From: Lysobacteraceae bacterium NML08-0793 | GTDB lineage: Bacteria; Pseudomonadota; Gammaproteobacteria; Xanthomonadales; Xanthomonadaceae | Length of the DNA: 64,000 nucleotides | Assembly: GCA_002798275.1 (NCBI GenBank) | Contig: NWQR01000003.1 | Span: forward strand, 1-64,000 | Reading direction: 5' to 3' | Part shown: one piece after another, positions 35,150 to 44,712 of the stretch | Layout of the letters: the number at the start of each line of letters is the position of its first letter | Position numbering within the stretch: the first letter of the stretch is position 1 | The notes under the pieces: generated by a model | What the model saw: the letters and a program-made list of their open reading frames with translations, nothing else | What the model was told of the DNA's origin: nothing | Databases searched by the model: none | Program-made: the position numbers and the translations under genes

Positions 35150-36133
35150 ATGACCGAAGCATTTGCTTTCAGCCTCAAACGCCTGCGCTTTGATGAAAAC
35201 TACCAACCCGCAGACAACACCCGCATCACCACCAACTTCGCCAACCTGGCGCGCGGTGAGCAGCGCCAGCAGAACCTGCGCAACGCACTGCGCATGATCG
35301 ACAACCGCCTCAACGACCTGGCGCATTGGGACAACCCGAGCGGCGAGCGCTACAGCGTGGAGCTGGACATCATCTCGGTGGAGATGAGCGTTGATGGCAA
35401 AGCGCCGGGCGCTGCCTTTCCGCTGATCGAGATCCTGCAAACCAGCATTCTCGATAAAACAACCGGCAAGCGCATCGAAGGCATCGTCGGCAACAATTTC
35501 TCGTCCTACGTGCGCGACTACGACTTCAGCGTTTTGCTGCCGGCCTACAACGCCGAGCGGGCCCAGTTCAGCGTGCCGGAAGACTTTGGCGATCTGCATG
35601 GCAAGCTGTTTCAGCTCTTTGTCCGCTCCAGCGCCTACCAGCAGAACTTCAGCAAGCCGCCGGTGATTTGCCTGAGCGTCTCCACCAGCAAGCGCTACCA
35701 GCGCACGGTGAACCAGCACCCCGTGCTGGGTGTGGAATACCTGCAAAGCGAGCTGTCCGCCACCGACAAATACTTTGCCAAGATGGGCATGCAGGTGCGC
35801 TTTTTCATGCCACAAGGCAGCGTTGCACCGCTGGCCTTCTACTTTTTTGGCGACCTGCTGGCCGACTACAGCAATCTTGAGCTGATCGGCACCATCAGCA
35901 CCATGGAAACCTTCCAGAAGATTTATCGCCCCGAGCTTTACAACGCCAATTCCCCAGCCGGCAATGTCTATCAACCGAGCCTGACGTACCAGGACTACTC
36001 GGCCACGCAGATCGTCTACGACCGGGAAGAGCGCAGTCGGCTGGCCATCCAGCAAGGCAAGTTTGCCGAAGAACACTTCATCAAGCCCTACCAGAACCTG
36101 CTGGCGCAGTGGGTCGCCCATTTCGCTGTCTGA
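35150..36133 (+). CDS. mesX: MesX, DUF1852 partner of the methionine synthase
   Basis: Soluble protein of 327 residues of the DUF1852 family. The N-terminus (FSLKRLRFDENYQPADNTRITTNF) and the LRNALRMIDNRLNDLAHWDNP segment are typical of the family. DUF1852 is the conserved neighbour and required partner of the MesD class of folate-independent methionine synthases; its exact chemistry is not known to me, though involvement in supplying the methyl donor or an oxygen-dependent step has been proposed. No purine-rich ribosome binding site is obvious before ATG 35150. mesD follows after 36 bases. Confidence 0.88.
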   Translation: MTEAFAFSLKRLRFDENYQPADNTRITTNFANLARGEQRQQNLRNALRMIDNRLNDLAHWDNPSGERYSVELDIISVEMSVDGKAPGAAFPLIEILQTSILDKTTGKRIEGIVGNNFSSYVRDYDFSVLLPAYNAERAQFSVPEDFGDLHGKLFQLFVRSSAYQQNFSKPPVICLSVSTSKRYQRTVNQHPVLGVEYLQSELSATDKYFAKMGMQVRFFMPQGSVAPLAFYFFGDLLADYSNLELIGTISTMETFQKIYRPELYNANSPAGNVYQPSLTYQDYSATQIVYDREERSRLAIQQGKFAEEHFIKPYQNLLAQWVAHFAV

Positions 36134-36169
36134 TCGCCCGCATCCATACTGAAGACAAAGGACACGCCA

Positions 36170-37189
36170 ATGTTTGAAACCTCCGTCGCAGGCAGCCTGC
36201 CCAAACCCGCATGGCTGGCCGAAACCAACAAACTCTGGCCACAGTGGAAGGCGCAAGGCGAGGAGCTGCGTCAGGCCAAGGCCGATGCCACGCTGCTGTG
36301 GATCAAGGCGCAGGAAGACGCGGGCCTGGACATCGTGTGCGATGGCGAGCAGTCGCGCCAGCATTTCGTGCACGGCTTTTTGGAGCAGGTCGAGGGCATC
36401 GACTTTGAGAACAAGGTGAAGATGGGCATCCGCGACAACCGTTACGACGCGATGGTGCCGCAGGTGGTGTCTGCCCTGCGCCTGAAAGGCCGTGTGCATG
36501 AATTCGAAGCCCGGCTGGCGCGCGCCCACACCAAGAAAAAACTGAAGTTCACCCTGCCCGGCCCCATGACCATCGTGGACACGGTGGCCGACCGCTTTTA
36601 TGGCGACAAGGTGAAGATGGCTTTTGCCTTTGCCGAATTGCTCAATCAAGAAGCGCTGGCCTTGCAGGCCGATGGCGTGGACATCATCCAGTTCGACGAG
36701 CCGGCCTTCAACGTCTACATGAAAGACGCCGCCGACTGGGGCGTGAAGGCGCTGGAGCGCGCCGCACAAGGCTTGACCTGCACCACCGCCGTGCACATCT
36801 GCTACGGCTACGGCATTCAAGCCAATGTGGACTGGAAGAACACGCTGGGTGAGGAATGGCGGCAGTACGAAGAAGTCTTTCCCGCCCTGGCCCGCAGCAG
36901 CATCGACCAGGTGAGCCTGGAATGCATCCACTCCCATGTGCCGCCCGAATTGATGAAGCTGCTGGACGGCAAGGATGTGATGGTCGGCGTGATCGACGTG
37001 GCCAGCGAGGTGGTGGAAACGCCGGAGGAAGTGGCCGACACCATCGCCCAAGCCTTGCAGTTTGTCCCCAAGGAGCGCCTGTTCCCCTGCACCAACTGCG
37101 GCATGGCGCCGATGGCGCGCGATGTGGCACTGCGCAAGCTGCAAGCCCTAGCCGAAGGGACGCAACTTGCCAAAGAACGGCTTGGTTAA
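36170..37189 (+). CDS. mesD: Folate-independent methionine synthase core, MesD class
   Basis: Protein of 339 residues equal to only the C-terminal catalytic barrel of cobalamin-independent MetE. The predicted zinc ligands, by comparison with MetE, are His209 and Cys211 (AVHICYG), Glu251 (VSLE) and Cys310 (TNCGM). The folate-binding N-terminal domain of MetE is absent. With MesX it should methylate homocysteine without 5-methyltetrahydrofolate as the direct donor. It is the last gene of the mesX-mesD operon, followed at once by a strong terminator. Substrate and partner roles rest on the family, while the fold and ligands are visible here. Confidence 0.88.
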   Translation: MFETSVAGSLPKPAWLAETNKLWPQWKAQGEELRQAKADATLLWIKAQEDAGLDIVCDGEQSRQHFVHGFLEQVEGIDFENKVKMGIRDNRYDAMVPQVVSALRLKGRVHEFEARLARAHTKKKLKFTLPGPMTIVDTVADRFYGDKVKMAFAFAELLNQEALALQADGVDIIQFDEPAFNVYMKDAADWGVKALERAAQGLTCTTAVHICYGYGIQANVDWKNTLGEEWRQYEEVFPALARSSIDQVSLECIHSHVPPELMKLLDGKDVMVGVIDVASEVVETPEEVADTIAQALQFVPKERLFPCTNCGMAPMARDVALRKLQALAEGTQLAKERLG

Positions 37190-37194
37190 CTCAT

Positions 37195-37221
37195 AAAAAA
37201 CCCGCCATTTGGCGGGTTTTT
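37195..37221 (+). terminator. Rho-independent terminator of mesX-mesD
   Basis: AAAAAA, then stem CCCGCC/GGCGGG with loop ATTT, then TTTTT. It starts six bases after the mesD stop. The A- and T-runs make it potentially bidirectional. Confidence 0.92.
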
Positions 37222-37247
37222 CGTTCATCACAAGCGGCAATCAAACC

Positions 37248-37395
37248 GGTGAGCCTTAAGAATAACGTAGCGAGCGGGCGGCTGGTGGATGGACGCCGGA
37301 GCACAGGAAGCGCAGTGTACGTGCTGGTACATGAGCATTCCGAGCACCGCCGACCGCCGCCAGACGCTCGCGCAGTAGTTATTCAAAGGCTCACC
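37248..37395. repeat. 148-nt inverted-repeat element between mesD and scoB
   Basis: Outer arms GGTGAGCCTTAAGAATAAC (37248-37266) and GTTATTCAAAGGCTCACC (37378-37395) pair almost fully. Further inward GCGAGCG pairs with CGCTCGC, GGCGGC with GCCGCC, GGAA with TTCC, and TGTAC with GTACA around loop GTGCTG, so the whole element can form one long interrupted hairpin. The right arm contains the scoB stop codon. It could be a dispersed repeat, a structured RNA or a complex terminator. I cannot name the family. Confidence 0.7.
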
Positions 37396-38015
37396 AGTGG
37401 AACGCCGGTTTTCTCTTTCACCTCGGCCTCGCTCACACCTTCGGCCAGTTCCACCAGGGCAAGGCCCTTGTCGGTTACGTCGAATACGCCAAGCTCGGTG
37501 ATGATGCGGTTGACCACGCCCACGCCGGTCAGCGGCAGGGTGCATTCGGGCAGGATTTTCGGGCTGCCGGCCTTGGTGACGTGCTCCATCAGCACCACCA
37601 CGCGCTTCACGCCAGCCACCAGATCCATCGCGCCGCCCATGCCCTTGACCATCTTGCCCGGCACCATCCAGTTGGCAAGGTCGCCCTTGTCGGTCACTTC
37701 CATCGCGCCGAGGATGGCAAGGTCAATATGGCCGCCGCGAATCATCGCGAAGCTGTCATGGCTGCCGAAATAGCTGGCACCGGCGACCGCCGTAACGGTT
37801 TGCTTGCCGGCGTTGATAAGGTCGGCATCCACTTCTGCCTCGGTCGGGAACGGGCCGATGCCGAGCAGGCCATTTTCGCTTTGCAGCCAGACTTCCATGC
37901 CTTCGGGGATGTAGTTGGCCACCAAGGTCGGCAGGCCGATGCCGAGGTTCACATAGGCGCCGTCGGTCAATTCTTTGGCGGCGCGTTGCGCCATTTGGTC
38001 ACGAGTCCATGCCAT
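37383..38015 (-). CDS. scoB: 3-oxoacid CoA-transferase subunit B
   Basis: Beta subunit of 210 residues of a 3-oxoacid (acetoacetate/succinyl) CoA-transferase. The catalytic glutamate lies in the [10 protein letters not shown] motif, and the conserved [13 protein letters not shown] and GGAMDLVAG segments are present. ATG 38015 is preceded by GGAGGG and lies one base after the scoA stop, so the two form an operon. The enzyme moves CoA between succinyl-CoA and acetoacetate, serving ketone or branched-chain degradation. Its 3' end is part of the inverted-repeat element. Which acid is the real substrate is not shown. Confidence 0.92.
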   Translation of the reverse strand: MAWTRDQMAQRAAKELTDGAYVNLGIGLPTLVANYIPEGMEVWLQSENGLLGIGPFPTEAEVDADLINAGKQTVTAVAGASYFGSHDSFAMIRGGHIDLAILGAMEVTDKGDLANWMVPGKMVKGMGGAMDLVAGVKRVVVLMEHVTKAGSPKILPECTLPLTGVGVVNRIITELGVFDVTDKGLALVELAEGVSEAEVKEKTGVPLVSL

Positions 38016-38016
38016 T

Positions 38017-38727
38017 TCAGTTGCCCTCCTGACGTACGGTGCGTTGTTCGATGCGTTTTTCAGGACTCTTATTGACCACGATGCGATCCACATAGATACC
38101 GGGCAGGTGTACTTGATCCGGGTCAAGCTGGCCGGTCTCGACCAGTTCTTCCACTTCCGCGATACAAACCTTACCGGCCATGGCACAGGCCGGGTTGAAG
38201 TTGCGCGCGGTCTTGCGGAACACCAGGTTGCCGGCCTTGTCGGCCTTCCACGCCTTGACCAGCGACACATCGGCGGTGAGGGCGGTTTCCATCACATAGT
38301 GCTTGCCGTCGAACTCGCGGGTTTCCTTGCCTTCGGCCACCACGGTGCCGTAGCCGGTGGCAGTGAAGAACGCCGGGATGCCCGCACCACCGGCGCGCAG
38401 GCGCTCGGCCAGCGTGCCCTGCGGGTTGAACTCAAGCTCCAGCTCGCCGGAGAGGAACTGGCGCTCGAACTCCTTGTTTTCGCCCACATAGGAGGAAATC
38501 ATCTTTTTGATTTGCCGCGTTTCCAACAGCAGCCCAAGGCCGAAGCCATCGACCCCGGCATTGTTGGAAATCGCCGTGAGGTTTTTCACACCCGAATCGC
38601 GCAGCGCGGCAATTAGGGCTTCGGGAATGCCGCACAGACCAAACCCGCCCACGGCGAGCGTTTGACCATCGGCCACCACATCGGCCAAGGCAGCCTTGGC
38701 ATCGGGATACAGCTTGCTTCGACTCAT
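38017..38727 (-). CDS. scoA: 3-oxoacid CoA-transferase subunit A
   Basis: Alpha subunit of 236 residues. The glycine-rich CoA-binding segment [13 protein letters not shown] and the [15 protein letters not shown] motif identify the family. I prefer ATG 38727 (AAGGTG about 8 bases upstream) over a GTG three codons earlier. The scoB gene follows after one base. A 123-base spacer separates it from xanB downstream of its own promoter region. Confidence 0.92.
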   Translation of the reverse strand: MSRSKLYPDAKAALADVVADGQTLAVGGFGLCGIPEALIAALRDSGVKNLTAISNNAGVDGFGLGLLLETRQIKKMISSYVGENKEFERQFLSGELELEFNPQGTLAERLRAGGAGIPAFFTATGYGTVVAEGKETREFDGKHYVMETALTADVSLVKAWKADKAGNLVFRKTARNFNPACAMAGKVCIAEVEELVETGQLDPDQVHLPGIYVDRIVVNKSPEKRIEQRTVRQEGN

Positions 38728-38859
38728 CGAGAACACCTTGCTGGGAACTGCGCCAAGTTTAGCCGCCCGGCGCGGGAAACGGCACTGCGCGGTTGCCGTG
38801 ATGTTTTTTGGCTTTCATCTTTGTCAGGCGAGCACCCATCCGGTCATGCCGCAAGCACT

Positions 38860-40272
38860 TCAGCTGCGCCCATAGACATCTTCCAGCCGTTCGATATCGT
38901 CTTCGCCAAGGTAGCTGCCGGACTGCACTTCAATCAGCTCCACGGGAGCCTGGGTGGTATTGCGCAGGCGATGGATGCTGCCTTGAGGGATGTAGGTGCT
39001 CTGGTTTTCGCGCAGCTCGAACACGCGCTCGTCGCAGGTAACTTCGGCCACGCCAGACACCACGATCCAATGCTCGGCGCGGTGCTTGTGGCGTTGCAGG
39101 CTGAGCGATGCGCCCGGCTTGACCACGATGCGCTTGACCTGAAAACGCTCGCCCATCGCCAGTGAGTCGTAGCTGCCCCAAGGGCGATAGACCTTGCGGT
39201 GGTGCAGATGCTCGGTGCGCCCTTCGGCTTTCAAGGTATCCACCAGTTTTTTCACTTCCTGCACGCGCTCGCGGTGTGCCACCAGCACCGCGTCGGCGGT
39301 ATCGACCACCACCAAGTCCTCCACCCCCAGTACCGCCAGCAGGCGATCATCGGCGGCTTGCAGATAGGTATTGCGGCTGTCGATGGCGACGGTATCGCCC
39401 AATTGCACATTGCCATCGGCATCGCGCGCGGCCACGCTCCACAGCGATGACCAAGAGCCGACATCGCTCCAACCACAATCCACCGGCACCACGGCGGCCT
39501 GTTGTACGCGCTCCATGACGGCGTAGTCGATCGAGTCATCCGGGCTTTCGGCAAAGCATTCGGCATCCACGCGAATGAAATCCAGATCGCGCCGGGCACG
39601 CTGCCATGCCTTGCGGGCAGCCTCGGCAATCGCCGGAGCGTGCTGTTGCAGCGCGGCAAGGTAAGCATCTGCGCGGAACAGGAACATGCCGGAGTTCCAG
39701 AGATATTCGCCGCTTTCAAGATATTGCCGGGCGCGCGCCGCATCGGGCTTTTCCACAAATGCGGCAATGCGCCGCACCCCATCGGCCAGCGGCTCGCCAC
39801 TGCGGATATAGCCATAGCCGGTTTCCGGGTATTCCGGGCGGATGCCGAAAGTCACCAACAGCCCTTGCTGCGCGCTGGGCAAGCCTGCCACAACCGCCGC
39901 ATGAAAGGCGGCCTCGTTGCGAATCAGATGATCGGCCGGCAAGACCAGCAACACGCCATCGGGATCTTGCGCCAGCACCTGCAAGGCGGCCAGGGCAATC
40001 GCCGGGGCGGTATTACGCGCCACCGGCTCCAGCACGATACCGCCGTTTTCAAGGCCGATTTGCTGTAATTGCTCACCGACCATGAAGCGATGGTCATCAG
40101 CGCAGATGGTCAGCACCGGACGGCTATCAGGCAAGGCGGCCACGCGCCGCGCGGTGGCTTGGAACAGGGTGTCATCCCCGGTCAGCGACAGAAACTGCTT
40201 GGGGGTATTGCTGCGCGAGCGCGGCCAGAGGCGGGTGCCGCTGCCGCCACTCAAAATGACGGGATGAATCAT
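38860..40272 (-). CDS. xanB: Mannose-1-phosphate guanylyltransferase / mannose-6-phosphate isomerase
   Basis: Bifunctional enzyme of 470 residues making GDP-mannose. The N-terminal nucleotidyltransferase starts with VILSGGSGTRLWPRSR (P-loop-like GG-GTR-WP) and contains FVEKPD and DCGWSDVGSW; the C-terminal cupin, about residues 345-470, carries the isomerase metal site QRHKHRAEHW. Members are called ManC/CpsB, and XanB in xanthomonads. GDP-mannose supplies glycan synthesis; the pathway gene for phosphomannomutase is not in the window. It is the last gene of the rml block but starts 85 bases after rmlD. Confidence 0.92.
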   Translation of the reverse strand: MIHPVILSGGSGTRLWPRSRSNTPKQFLSLTGDDTLFQATARRVAALPDSRPVLTICADDHRFMVGEQLQQIGLENGGIVLEPVARNTAPAIALAALQVLAQDPDGVLLVLPADHLIRNEAAFHAAVVAGLPSAQQGLLVTFGIRPEYPETGYGYIRSGEPLADGVRRIAAFVEKPDAARARQYLESGEYLWNSGMFLFRADAYLAALQQHAPAIAEAARKAWQRARRDLDFIRVDAECFAESPDDSIDYAVMERVQQAAVVPVDCGWSDVGSWSSLWSVAARDADGNVQLGDTVAIDSRNTYLQAADDRLLAVLGVEDLVVVDTADAVLVAHRERVQEVKKLVDTLKAEGRTEHLHHRKVYRPWGSYDSLAMGERFQVKRIVVKPGASLSLQRHKHRAEHWIVVSGVAEVTCDERVFELRENQSTYIPQGSIHRLRNTTQAPVELIEVQSGSYLGEDDIERLEDVYGRS

Positions 40273-40357
40273 GGGAATCGATACCGTGGGGAGAGCAACA
40301 GCCTACTGCATTGCGACAACGCGAGCGACTCCGATCCCAGCGCCGTGCAGCCGATCT

Positions 40358-41233
40358 TCACAACTGCTGCAAAACCTGCTGCAAACCGCTGCGCCAGTCT
40401 GGCAGGGTCAGAGCAAAATCCTGCTGAAGTCGGGTTACATCCAGCACCGAGTAGGCCGGACGCCGCGCCGGGGTCGGAAAATCCGCTGTGCCAATCGGCA
40501 CGACCGGAATCTTTTTGCCCAGCAAGCCCTGCGCCACCGCGCCTTCGACAATCGCCTCGGCAAAGCCATGCCAAGTGGTGTGGCCGGTCGGGGTCAGATG
40601 CCAAGTGCCGGTCAAACGCACGGGTTTGGCAAGGATTTGTGCGCTCACATCAGCAATCAATGCTGCGGGCGTGGGCGTGCCGTACTGGTCGGCGACCACG
40701 CGCAATTCATCGCGTTCGGCGGCCAGGCGCAGCATGGTACGCAGGAAGTTCTTGCCGTGATGGGCATACACCCAAGCTGTACGCAAAATGGCATGTGCAC
40801 AGCCACTGGCGCGAATCGCCAACTCGCCAGCCAGTTTGCTTTCGCCGTAAATCCCCAGCGGCGCAGTGGCATCTTCCGGGCGATACGGCTGGCTGCCTTG
40901 GCCGTCAAAGACATAATCGGTGGAGTAATGCAGCAGATACGCGCCCTGCGCCTGGCAGGCTTCGGCCAGCACGCGCGGGCTTTCGGCATTCACCAAAAAT
41001 GCCAGATCGCGTTCACTTTCAGCCTTGTCCACTGCCGTGTAAGCCGCGGCATTGACCACTACATCGGGGGCGGTTGCCTGCACCAATGTCCGCAGCGTTT
41101 GCGGCGCGGCAAAATCCGCCACCGCGCCATGTTCACCACTGCGAGTGGCGACAACCAATTCGCCAAGACCAGCCAGTGCACGACGGCATTCGGTGCCGAC
41201 CTGGCCATTGCCACCAAGCAGCAGAATCTTCAT
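40358..41233 (-). CDS. rmlD: dTDP-4-dehydrorhamnose reductase
   Basis: Last step of dTDP-L-rhamnose synthesis; 291 residues. Rossmann motif GGNGQVG at 8-14, the STDYVFDG motif and the catalytic YxxxK in YGESK. Its start overlaps the rmlC stop by four bases. No defects seen. Confidence 0.95.
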   Translation of the reverse strand: MKILLLGGNGQVGTECRRALAGLGELVVATRSGEHGAVADFAAPQTLRTLVQATAPDVVVNAAAYTAVDKAESERDLAFLVNAESPRVLAEACQAQGAYLLHYSTDYVFDGQGSQPYRPEDATAPLGIYGESKLAGELAIRASGCAHAILRTAWVYAHHGKNFLRTMLRLAAERDELRVVADQYGTPTPAALIADVSAQILAKPVRLTGTWHLTPTGHTTWHGFAEAIVEGAVAQGLLGKKIPVVPIGTADFPTPARRPAYSVLDVTRLQQDFALTLPDWRSGLQQVLQQL

Positions 41234-41787
41234 GGCGCATACACCGGCAAACGGTCTTCGGCAACATCGGCCAGAAACGGTGCGGCGCTATCCTTGGGCG
41301 AAAGCTGCGGTGCCGAAACCGGCCAATCAATCGCCAGTTGCGCGTCATTCCAGGCGATGTTGGCATCGGCAGCGGCATCATAGGTTTCGGTGCACAGATA
41401 GGTGAACAACGCACGCTCACTCAGCACCACAAAGCCATGCGCAAAGCCTTCGGGTATCCAGAAGTGGCGTTTGTTTTCCGCACTCAATACCACCGCCGTC
41501 CATTGCCCAAAGGTCGGCGAGCCCCGACGGATATCCACCGCCACATCCCAAACTTCGCCTTCCAATACCGAGACAAACTTGCCCTGCGGCTTTGGCCATT
41601 GGTAATGCAGACCGCGCAACACGCCCTTGGCCGATTGCGAAACATTGCCCTGCTTGAAGTTCAGTGGCAGGTCGTGCTCGGCCAATTTGTCGGCGTTGAA
41701 GGATTCATAGAAAAACCCACGCTCATCGGCAAATACACGCGGCTCGATGATGAGGCAACCAGGCAGGTCGGTTTCAATGATTTTCAT
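41230..41787 (-). CDS. rmlC: dTDP-4-dehydrorhamnose 3,5-epimerase
   Basis: Third step of dTDP-L-rhamnose synthesis; 185 residues, the usual length. The cupin-like signature [20 protein letters not shown] with the catalytic His is present, and the terminal ends match the family. Its start overlaps the stop of rmlA by four bases and its stop overlaps the rmlD start, so translation is coupled along the block. Confidence 0.95.
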   Translation of the reverse strand: MKIIETDLPGCLIIEPRVFADERGFFYESFNADKLAEHDLPLNFKQGNVSQSAKGVLRGLHYQWPKPQGKFVSVLEGEVWDVAVDIRRGSPTFGQWTAVVLSAENKRHFWIPEGFAHGFVVLSERALFTYLCTETYDAAADANIAWNDAQLAIDWPVSAPQLSPKDSAAPFLADVAEDRLPVYAP

Positions 41788-42668
41788 GGCACATGTCCTC
41801 GTTCCGGCAGGCTCATCAGATACTGCCCGTAACCGTTCTTGAGTAGCGGCTTGGCAAGTTTTTCCAGTTGCGCCGCATCAATCCAGCCGCTGATGAAGGC
41901 GATTTCTTCCGGGCAACACACCCGCAGCCCCTGACGCGCCTCGATGGTTTCAATGTAATTGGCTGCTTCCAGAAGCGACTGATGCGTGCCGGTATCCAGC
42001 CAGGCATAGCCGCGCCCGAGCTGTTGCAAATGCAACGAGCCTTCTTGCAAATAGACTTTGTTGAGGTCGGTGATTTCCAGCTCGCCACGCGCGGAAGGCT
42101 TGAGGTTGGCGGCAAACTCCGGCGCCCGACCATCATAAAAATACAACCCGGTCACGGCGTAATTGGAGCGTGGATTGTCCGGTTTTTCTTCAAGGCCAAT
42201 CACCCGGCCATCGGCATCGAACTCGGCCACACCATAGCGCTCCGGGTCCTGCACCCAATAGCCGAATACCGTGGCGCCTTCGCTGCGCGCATCGGCCTGC
42301 TTCAGCATGGCGGTCAGACCCGGTCCGTGAAAGATGTTGTCGCCCAGCACCAAACAGCTGGGCGCGCCATCCAGAAATTCAGCACCAATGGTGAATGCCT
42401 GCGCCAAGCCATCCGGGCTTGGTTGCGCGGCATATTCGAACTTCATCCCCCACTGCGAGCCATCGCCCAACAAGCTCTTGAACAGGGCTTGCTCGTGTGG
42501 GGTATTGATAATCAGCACTTCACGAATGCCCGCCAGCATCAGCACGCTCAGCGGGTAATAAATCATCGGCTTGTCATACACCGGCAACAGTTGTTTGCTG
42601 ATGCCCTGGGTGATGGGATACAGGCGAGTACCAGAGCCGCCTGCCAGAATGATGCCTTTGCGTTGCAT
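41784..42668 (-). CDS. rmlA: Glucose-1-phosphate thymidylyltransferase
   Basis: First step of dTDP-L-rhamnose synthesis; 294 residues. The nucleotidyltransferase signature [13 protein letters not shown] and the DNIFHG and [10 protein letters not shown] segments are intact. It follows rmlB after 111 bases which carry two hairpins, and is coupled to rmlC. Confidence 0.95.
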   Translation of the reverse strand: MQRKGIILAGGSGTRLYPITQGISKQLLPVYDKPMIYYPLSVLMLAGIREVLIINTPHEQALFKSLLGDGSQWGMKFEYAAQPSPDGLAQAFTIGAEFLDGAPSCLVLGDNIFHGPGLTAMLKQADARSEGATVFGYWVQDPERYGVAEFDADGRVIGLEEKPDNPRSNYAVTGLYFYDGRAPEFAANLKPSARGELEITDLNKVYLQEGSLHLQQLGRGYAWLDTGTHQSLLEAANYIETIEARQGLRVCCPEEIAFISGWIDAAQLEKLAKPLLKNGYGQYLMSLPERGHVP

Positions 42669-42731
42669 ATTGTTTGAGTTCCTCTGCTATTGATTCACGC
42701 CATCCAAGGCGCAACTCTTTCAACTTTTGTC

Positions 42732-42779
42732 AGCCCCGACCGGGGCTCGTTGATGAAACCAATGTCCACTGGACATTGG
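42732..42779 (-). terminator. Two consecutive hairpins between rmlB and rmlA
   Basis: Hairpin 1, directly after the rmlB stop: perfect nine-base stem CCAATGTCC/GGACATTGG, loop ACT (42759-42779). Hairpin 2: AGCCCC/GGGGCT, loop GACC (42732-42747). No T-run follows on the minus strand, so they may stabilise or partly terminate rmlB mRNA rather than stop transcription. Confidence 0.5.
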
Positions 42780-43841
42780 TCAGCTCTCACCATCTTGCCC
42801 CATCCGTTCCAAGCGGTAGCTGCCATCGAGCACCCGCGATACCCAGTCTTGATGACTCAAATACCACTGCACGGTATCGGCAATGCCTTGCTCGAAGGTA
42901 TGTGCCGGCTCCCAACCCAGCTCGCGCTTGAGTTTGGATGCATCAATCGCATAACGGCGATCATGCCCAGGACGATCGCGCACATAGGTGATTTGTGTTT
43001 CGTACTTTTGCCCATCCGCACGCGGCCGCGCCTCATCGAGCAAAGCACAGATGGTTTTCACCACTTCGATATTCTGCCGCTCGGCATTGCCACCGACATT
43101 GTAGGTTTCGCCCACCCGGCCCTTGGCAAGCACGGTACGGATAGCCGCGCAGTGGTCGCCTACATACAGCCAGTCGCGCACATTCTTGCCATCGCCGTAA
43201 ATCGGCAACGGCTCACCGGCTAGCGCACGGGCGATGATCAGCGGGATGAGTTTTTCCGGAAACTGGAACGGACCGTAATTGTTGGAGCAGTTGGTGGTCA
43301 GCACCGGCAGACCATAGGTGTGATGGAAGGCGCGCACCAGATGATCGGAGGCCGCCTTGGAAGCCGAATACGGCGAGTTCGGCGCATAGGCGGTTTCTTC
43401 GGTAAACAGCCCGGTCTCGCCCAGCGAGCCATACACCTCGTCGGTGGACACATGCAGGAAGCGGAATGCAGCCTGCCTGGCTTCATCCAGCCCGCGCCAA
43501 TAGTCGCGCGTAGCCTCCAACAGCCCCAGCGTACCTACCACATTGGTCTGCACGAATGCCGCCGGCCCATCAATGGATCTGTCCACATGGCTTTCGGCGG
43601 CAAAATTGATTACCGCATCCGGGTGATGCTCGGCCAGCAAATCCGCCACCAGCGCGCGATCGCCAATATCCCCCTTGACGAATACATGGTTGGCATTGCC
43701 CGAAAGCGCCGCCAAGGTATCGAGATTGCCGGCATAGGTCAGCACGTCGAGGTTCACCACCTTGACGCCGGCGCTGACTGCTTCCAACACGAAATTGCCA
43801 CCAATGAAGCCGGCTCCGCCGGTTACCAACCATGTTTGCAT
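42780..43841 (-). CDS. rmlB: dTDP-glucose 4,6-dehydratase
   Basis: Second step of dTDP-L-rhamnose synthesis; 353 residues. Extended short-chain dehydrogenase: [10 protein letters not shown] at the N-terminus, the STDEVYGSL segment with the catalytic D-E pair, and YSASK as YxxxK. First gene of the rml block, divergent from etfB across 124 bases. This divergent rml/etf pairing is a xanthomonad trait. Confidence 0.95.
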   Translation of the reverse strand: MQTWLVTGGAGFIGGNFVLEAVSAGVKVVNLDVLTYAGNLDTLAALSGNANHVFVKGDIGDRALVADLLAEHHPDAVINFAAESHVDRSIDGPAAFVQTNVVGTLGLLEATRDYWRGLDEARQAAFRFLHVSTDEVYGSLGETGLFTEETAYAPNSPYSASKAASDHLVRAFHHTYGLPVLTTNCSNNYGPFQFPEKLIPLIIARALAGEPLPIYGDGKNVRDWLYVGDHCAAIRTVLAKGRVGETYNVGGNAERQNIEVVKTICALLDEARPRADGQKYETQITYVRDRPGHDRRYAIDASKLKRELGWEPAHTFEQGIADTVQWYLSHQDWVSRVLDGSYRLERMGQDGES

Positions 43842-43965
43842 CGAGATCTCCCTTTATGTTTTGACTGACTACGTCGTATTGTAAGGGCTGCCGAGTGACA
43901 GATGTTCTCGGCTAGAATTACGCCCTGAACCAGCCCCGGCTGTTTATGAAAGGTAGCCCCTCCAG

Positions 43966-44712
43966 ATGAAAATTCTTGTTGCTTACAAGCGCGTCATCGA
44001 CGCTGATGTCCGTGTACAGGTCAAGCCCGATGGCTCGGGTGTAGTCAGTGAAGGCGTCAAACTCTCCGCCAATCCGTTTGACGATATTGCGCTGGAAGAG
44101 GCACTGCGCCTGCGCGACAAGGGCATTGCCAGCGAAGTGGTAGTTGCCAGCATCGCCCCTGCCGATGCCCAACCGCATCTGCGCAACGGCCTTGCCATGG
44201 GCGCCAACCGCGCCGTACATGTGGTGTCCGAGCAGGCCGTACAGCCGCTGACCGCCGCCCGTGTGCTGCTGAAGCTGATTGAAAAAGAACAACCGGACAT
44301 CGTGCTGATGGGCAAGCAGGCGATTGACGATGACGCCAGCCAAACCGGACAGATGCTGGCTACCTTGTGGCAACGCCCGCAGGCCACCTTTGCCAGCCAA
44401 GTGGAAGTGGCCGATGGCAAGGCGACCGTGGTACGCGAAGTCGATGCCGGCCTTGAAACGCTGCAAGTGGATCTGCCAGCCGTCATCACCACCGACCTGC
44501 GCCTCAACAAGCCGCGCTTCATCAAACTGCCGGACATCATGAAGGCCAAAAGCAAGCCGCTGGAAACCATCGCCTTGGCAGACCTCGGCATTGCCAGCGC
44601 CGACACACTGAAAACCACCCACTACGCGCCGCCCGCCCAGCGCAGCCGCGGCGTGATGGTCAAGGACGCGGCAGAACTTGTCGCCAAACTCAAAGAAAAG
44701 GGGCTGCTGTAA
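43966..44712 (+). CDS. etfB: Electron transfer flavoprotein subunit beta
   Basis: Beta subunit of 248 residues that binds AMP and, with EtfA, carries electrons from acyl-CoA dehydrogenases to the membrane quinone pool. Features: MKILVAYKRVIDADVRV start, the PFDDIALEEALRLRD segment and the GKQAIDDDASQTGQMLA motif. ATG 43966 follows AAAGG. Its TAA overlaps the etfA start by one base (TAATG). Confidence 0.95.
   Translation: MKILVAYKRVIDADVRVQVKPDGSGVVSEGVKLSANPFDDIALEEALRLRDKGIASEVVVASIAPADAQPHLRNGLAMGANRAVHVVSEQAVQPLTAARVLLKLIEKEQPDIVLMGKQAIDDDASQTGQMLATLWQRPQATFASQVEVADGKATVVREVDAGLETLQVDLPAVITTDLRLNKPRFIKLPDIMKAKSKPLETIALADLGIASADTLKTTHYAPPAQRSRGVMVKDAAELVAKLKEKGLL

Noticed and set aside
35018-37144. 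A 708-residue open frame on the minus strand opposite mesX and mesD
   Set aside because: It lies fully antisense to two genes with clear family motifs, its composition is His/Gly/Ala-rich as expected for a shadow of GC-rich codons, and it lacks recognisable domains.
37248-37395. Integron attC recombination site
   Set aside because: The imperfect palindrome resembles an attC in length, but the core sites do not fit RYYYAAC/GTTRRRY and no integrase or cassette array is present.
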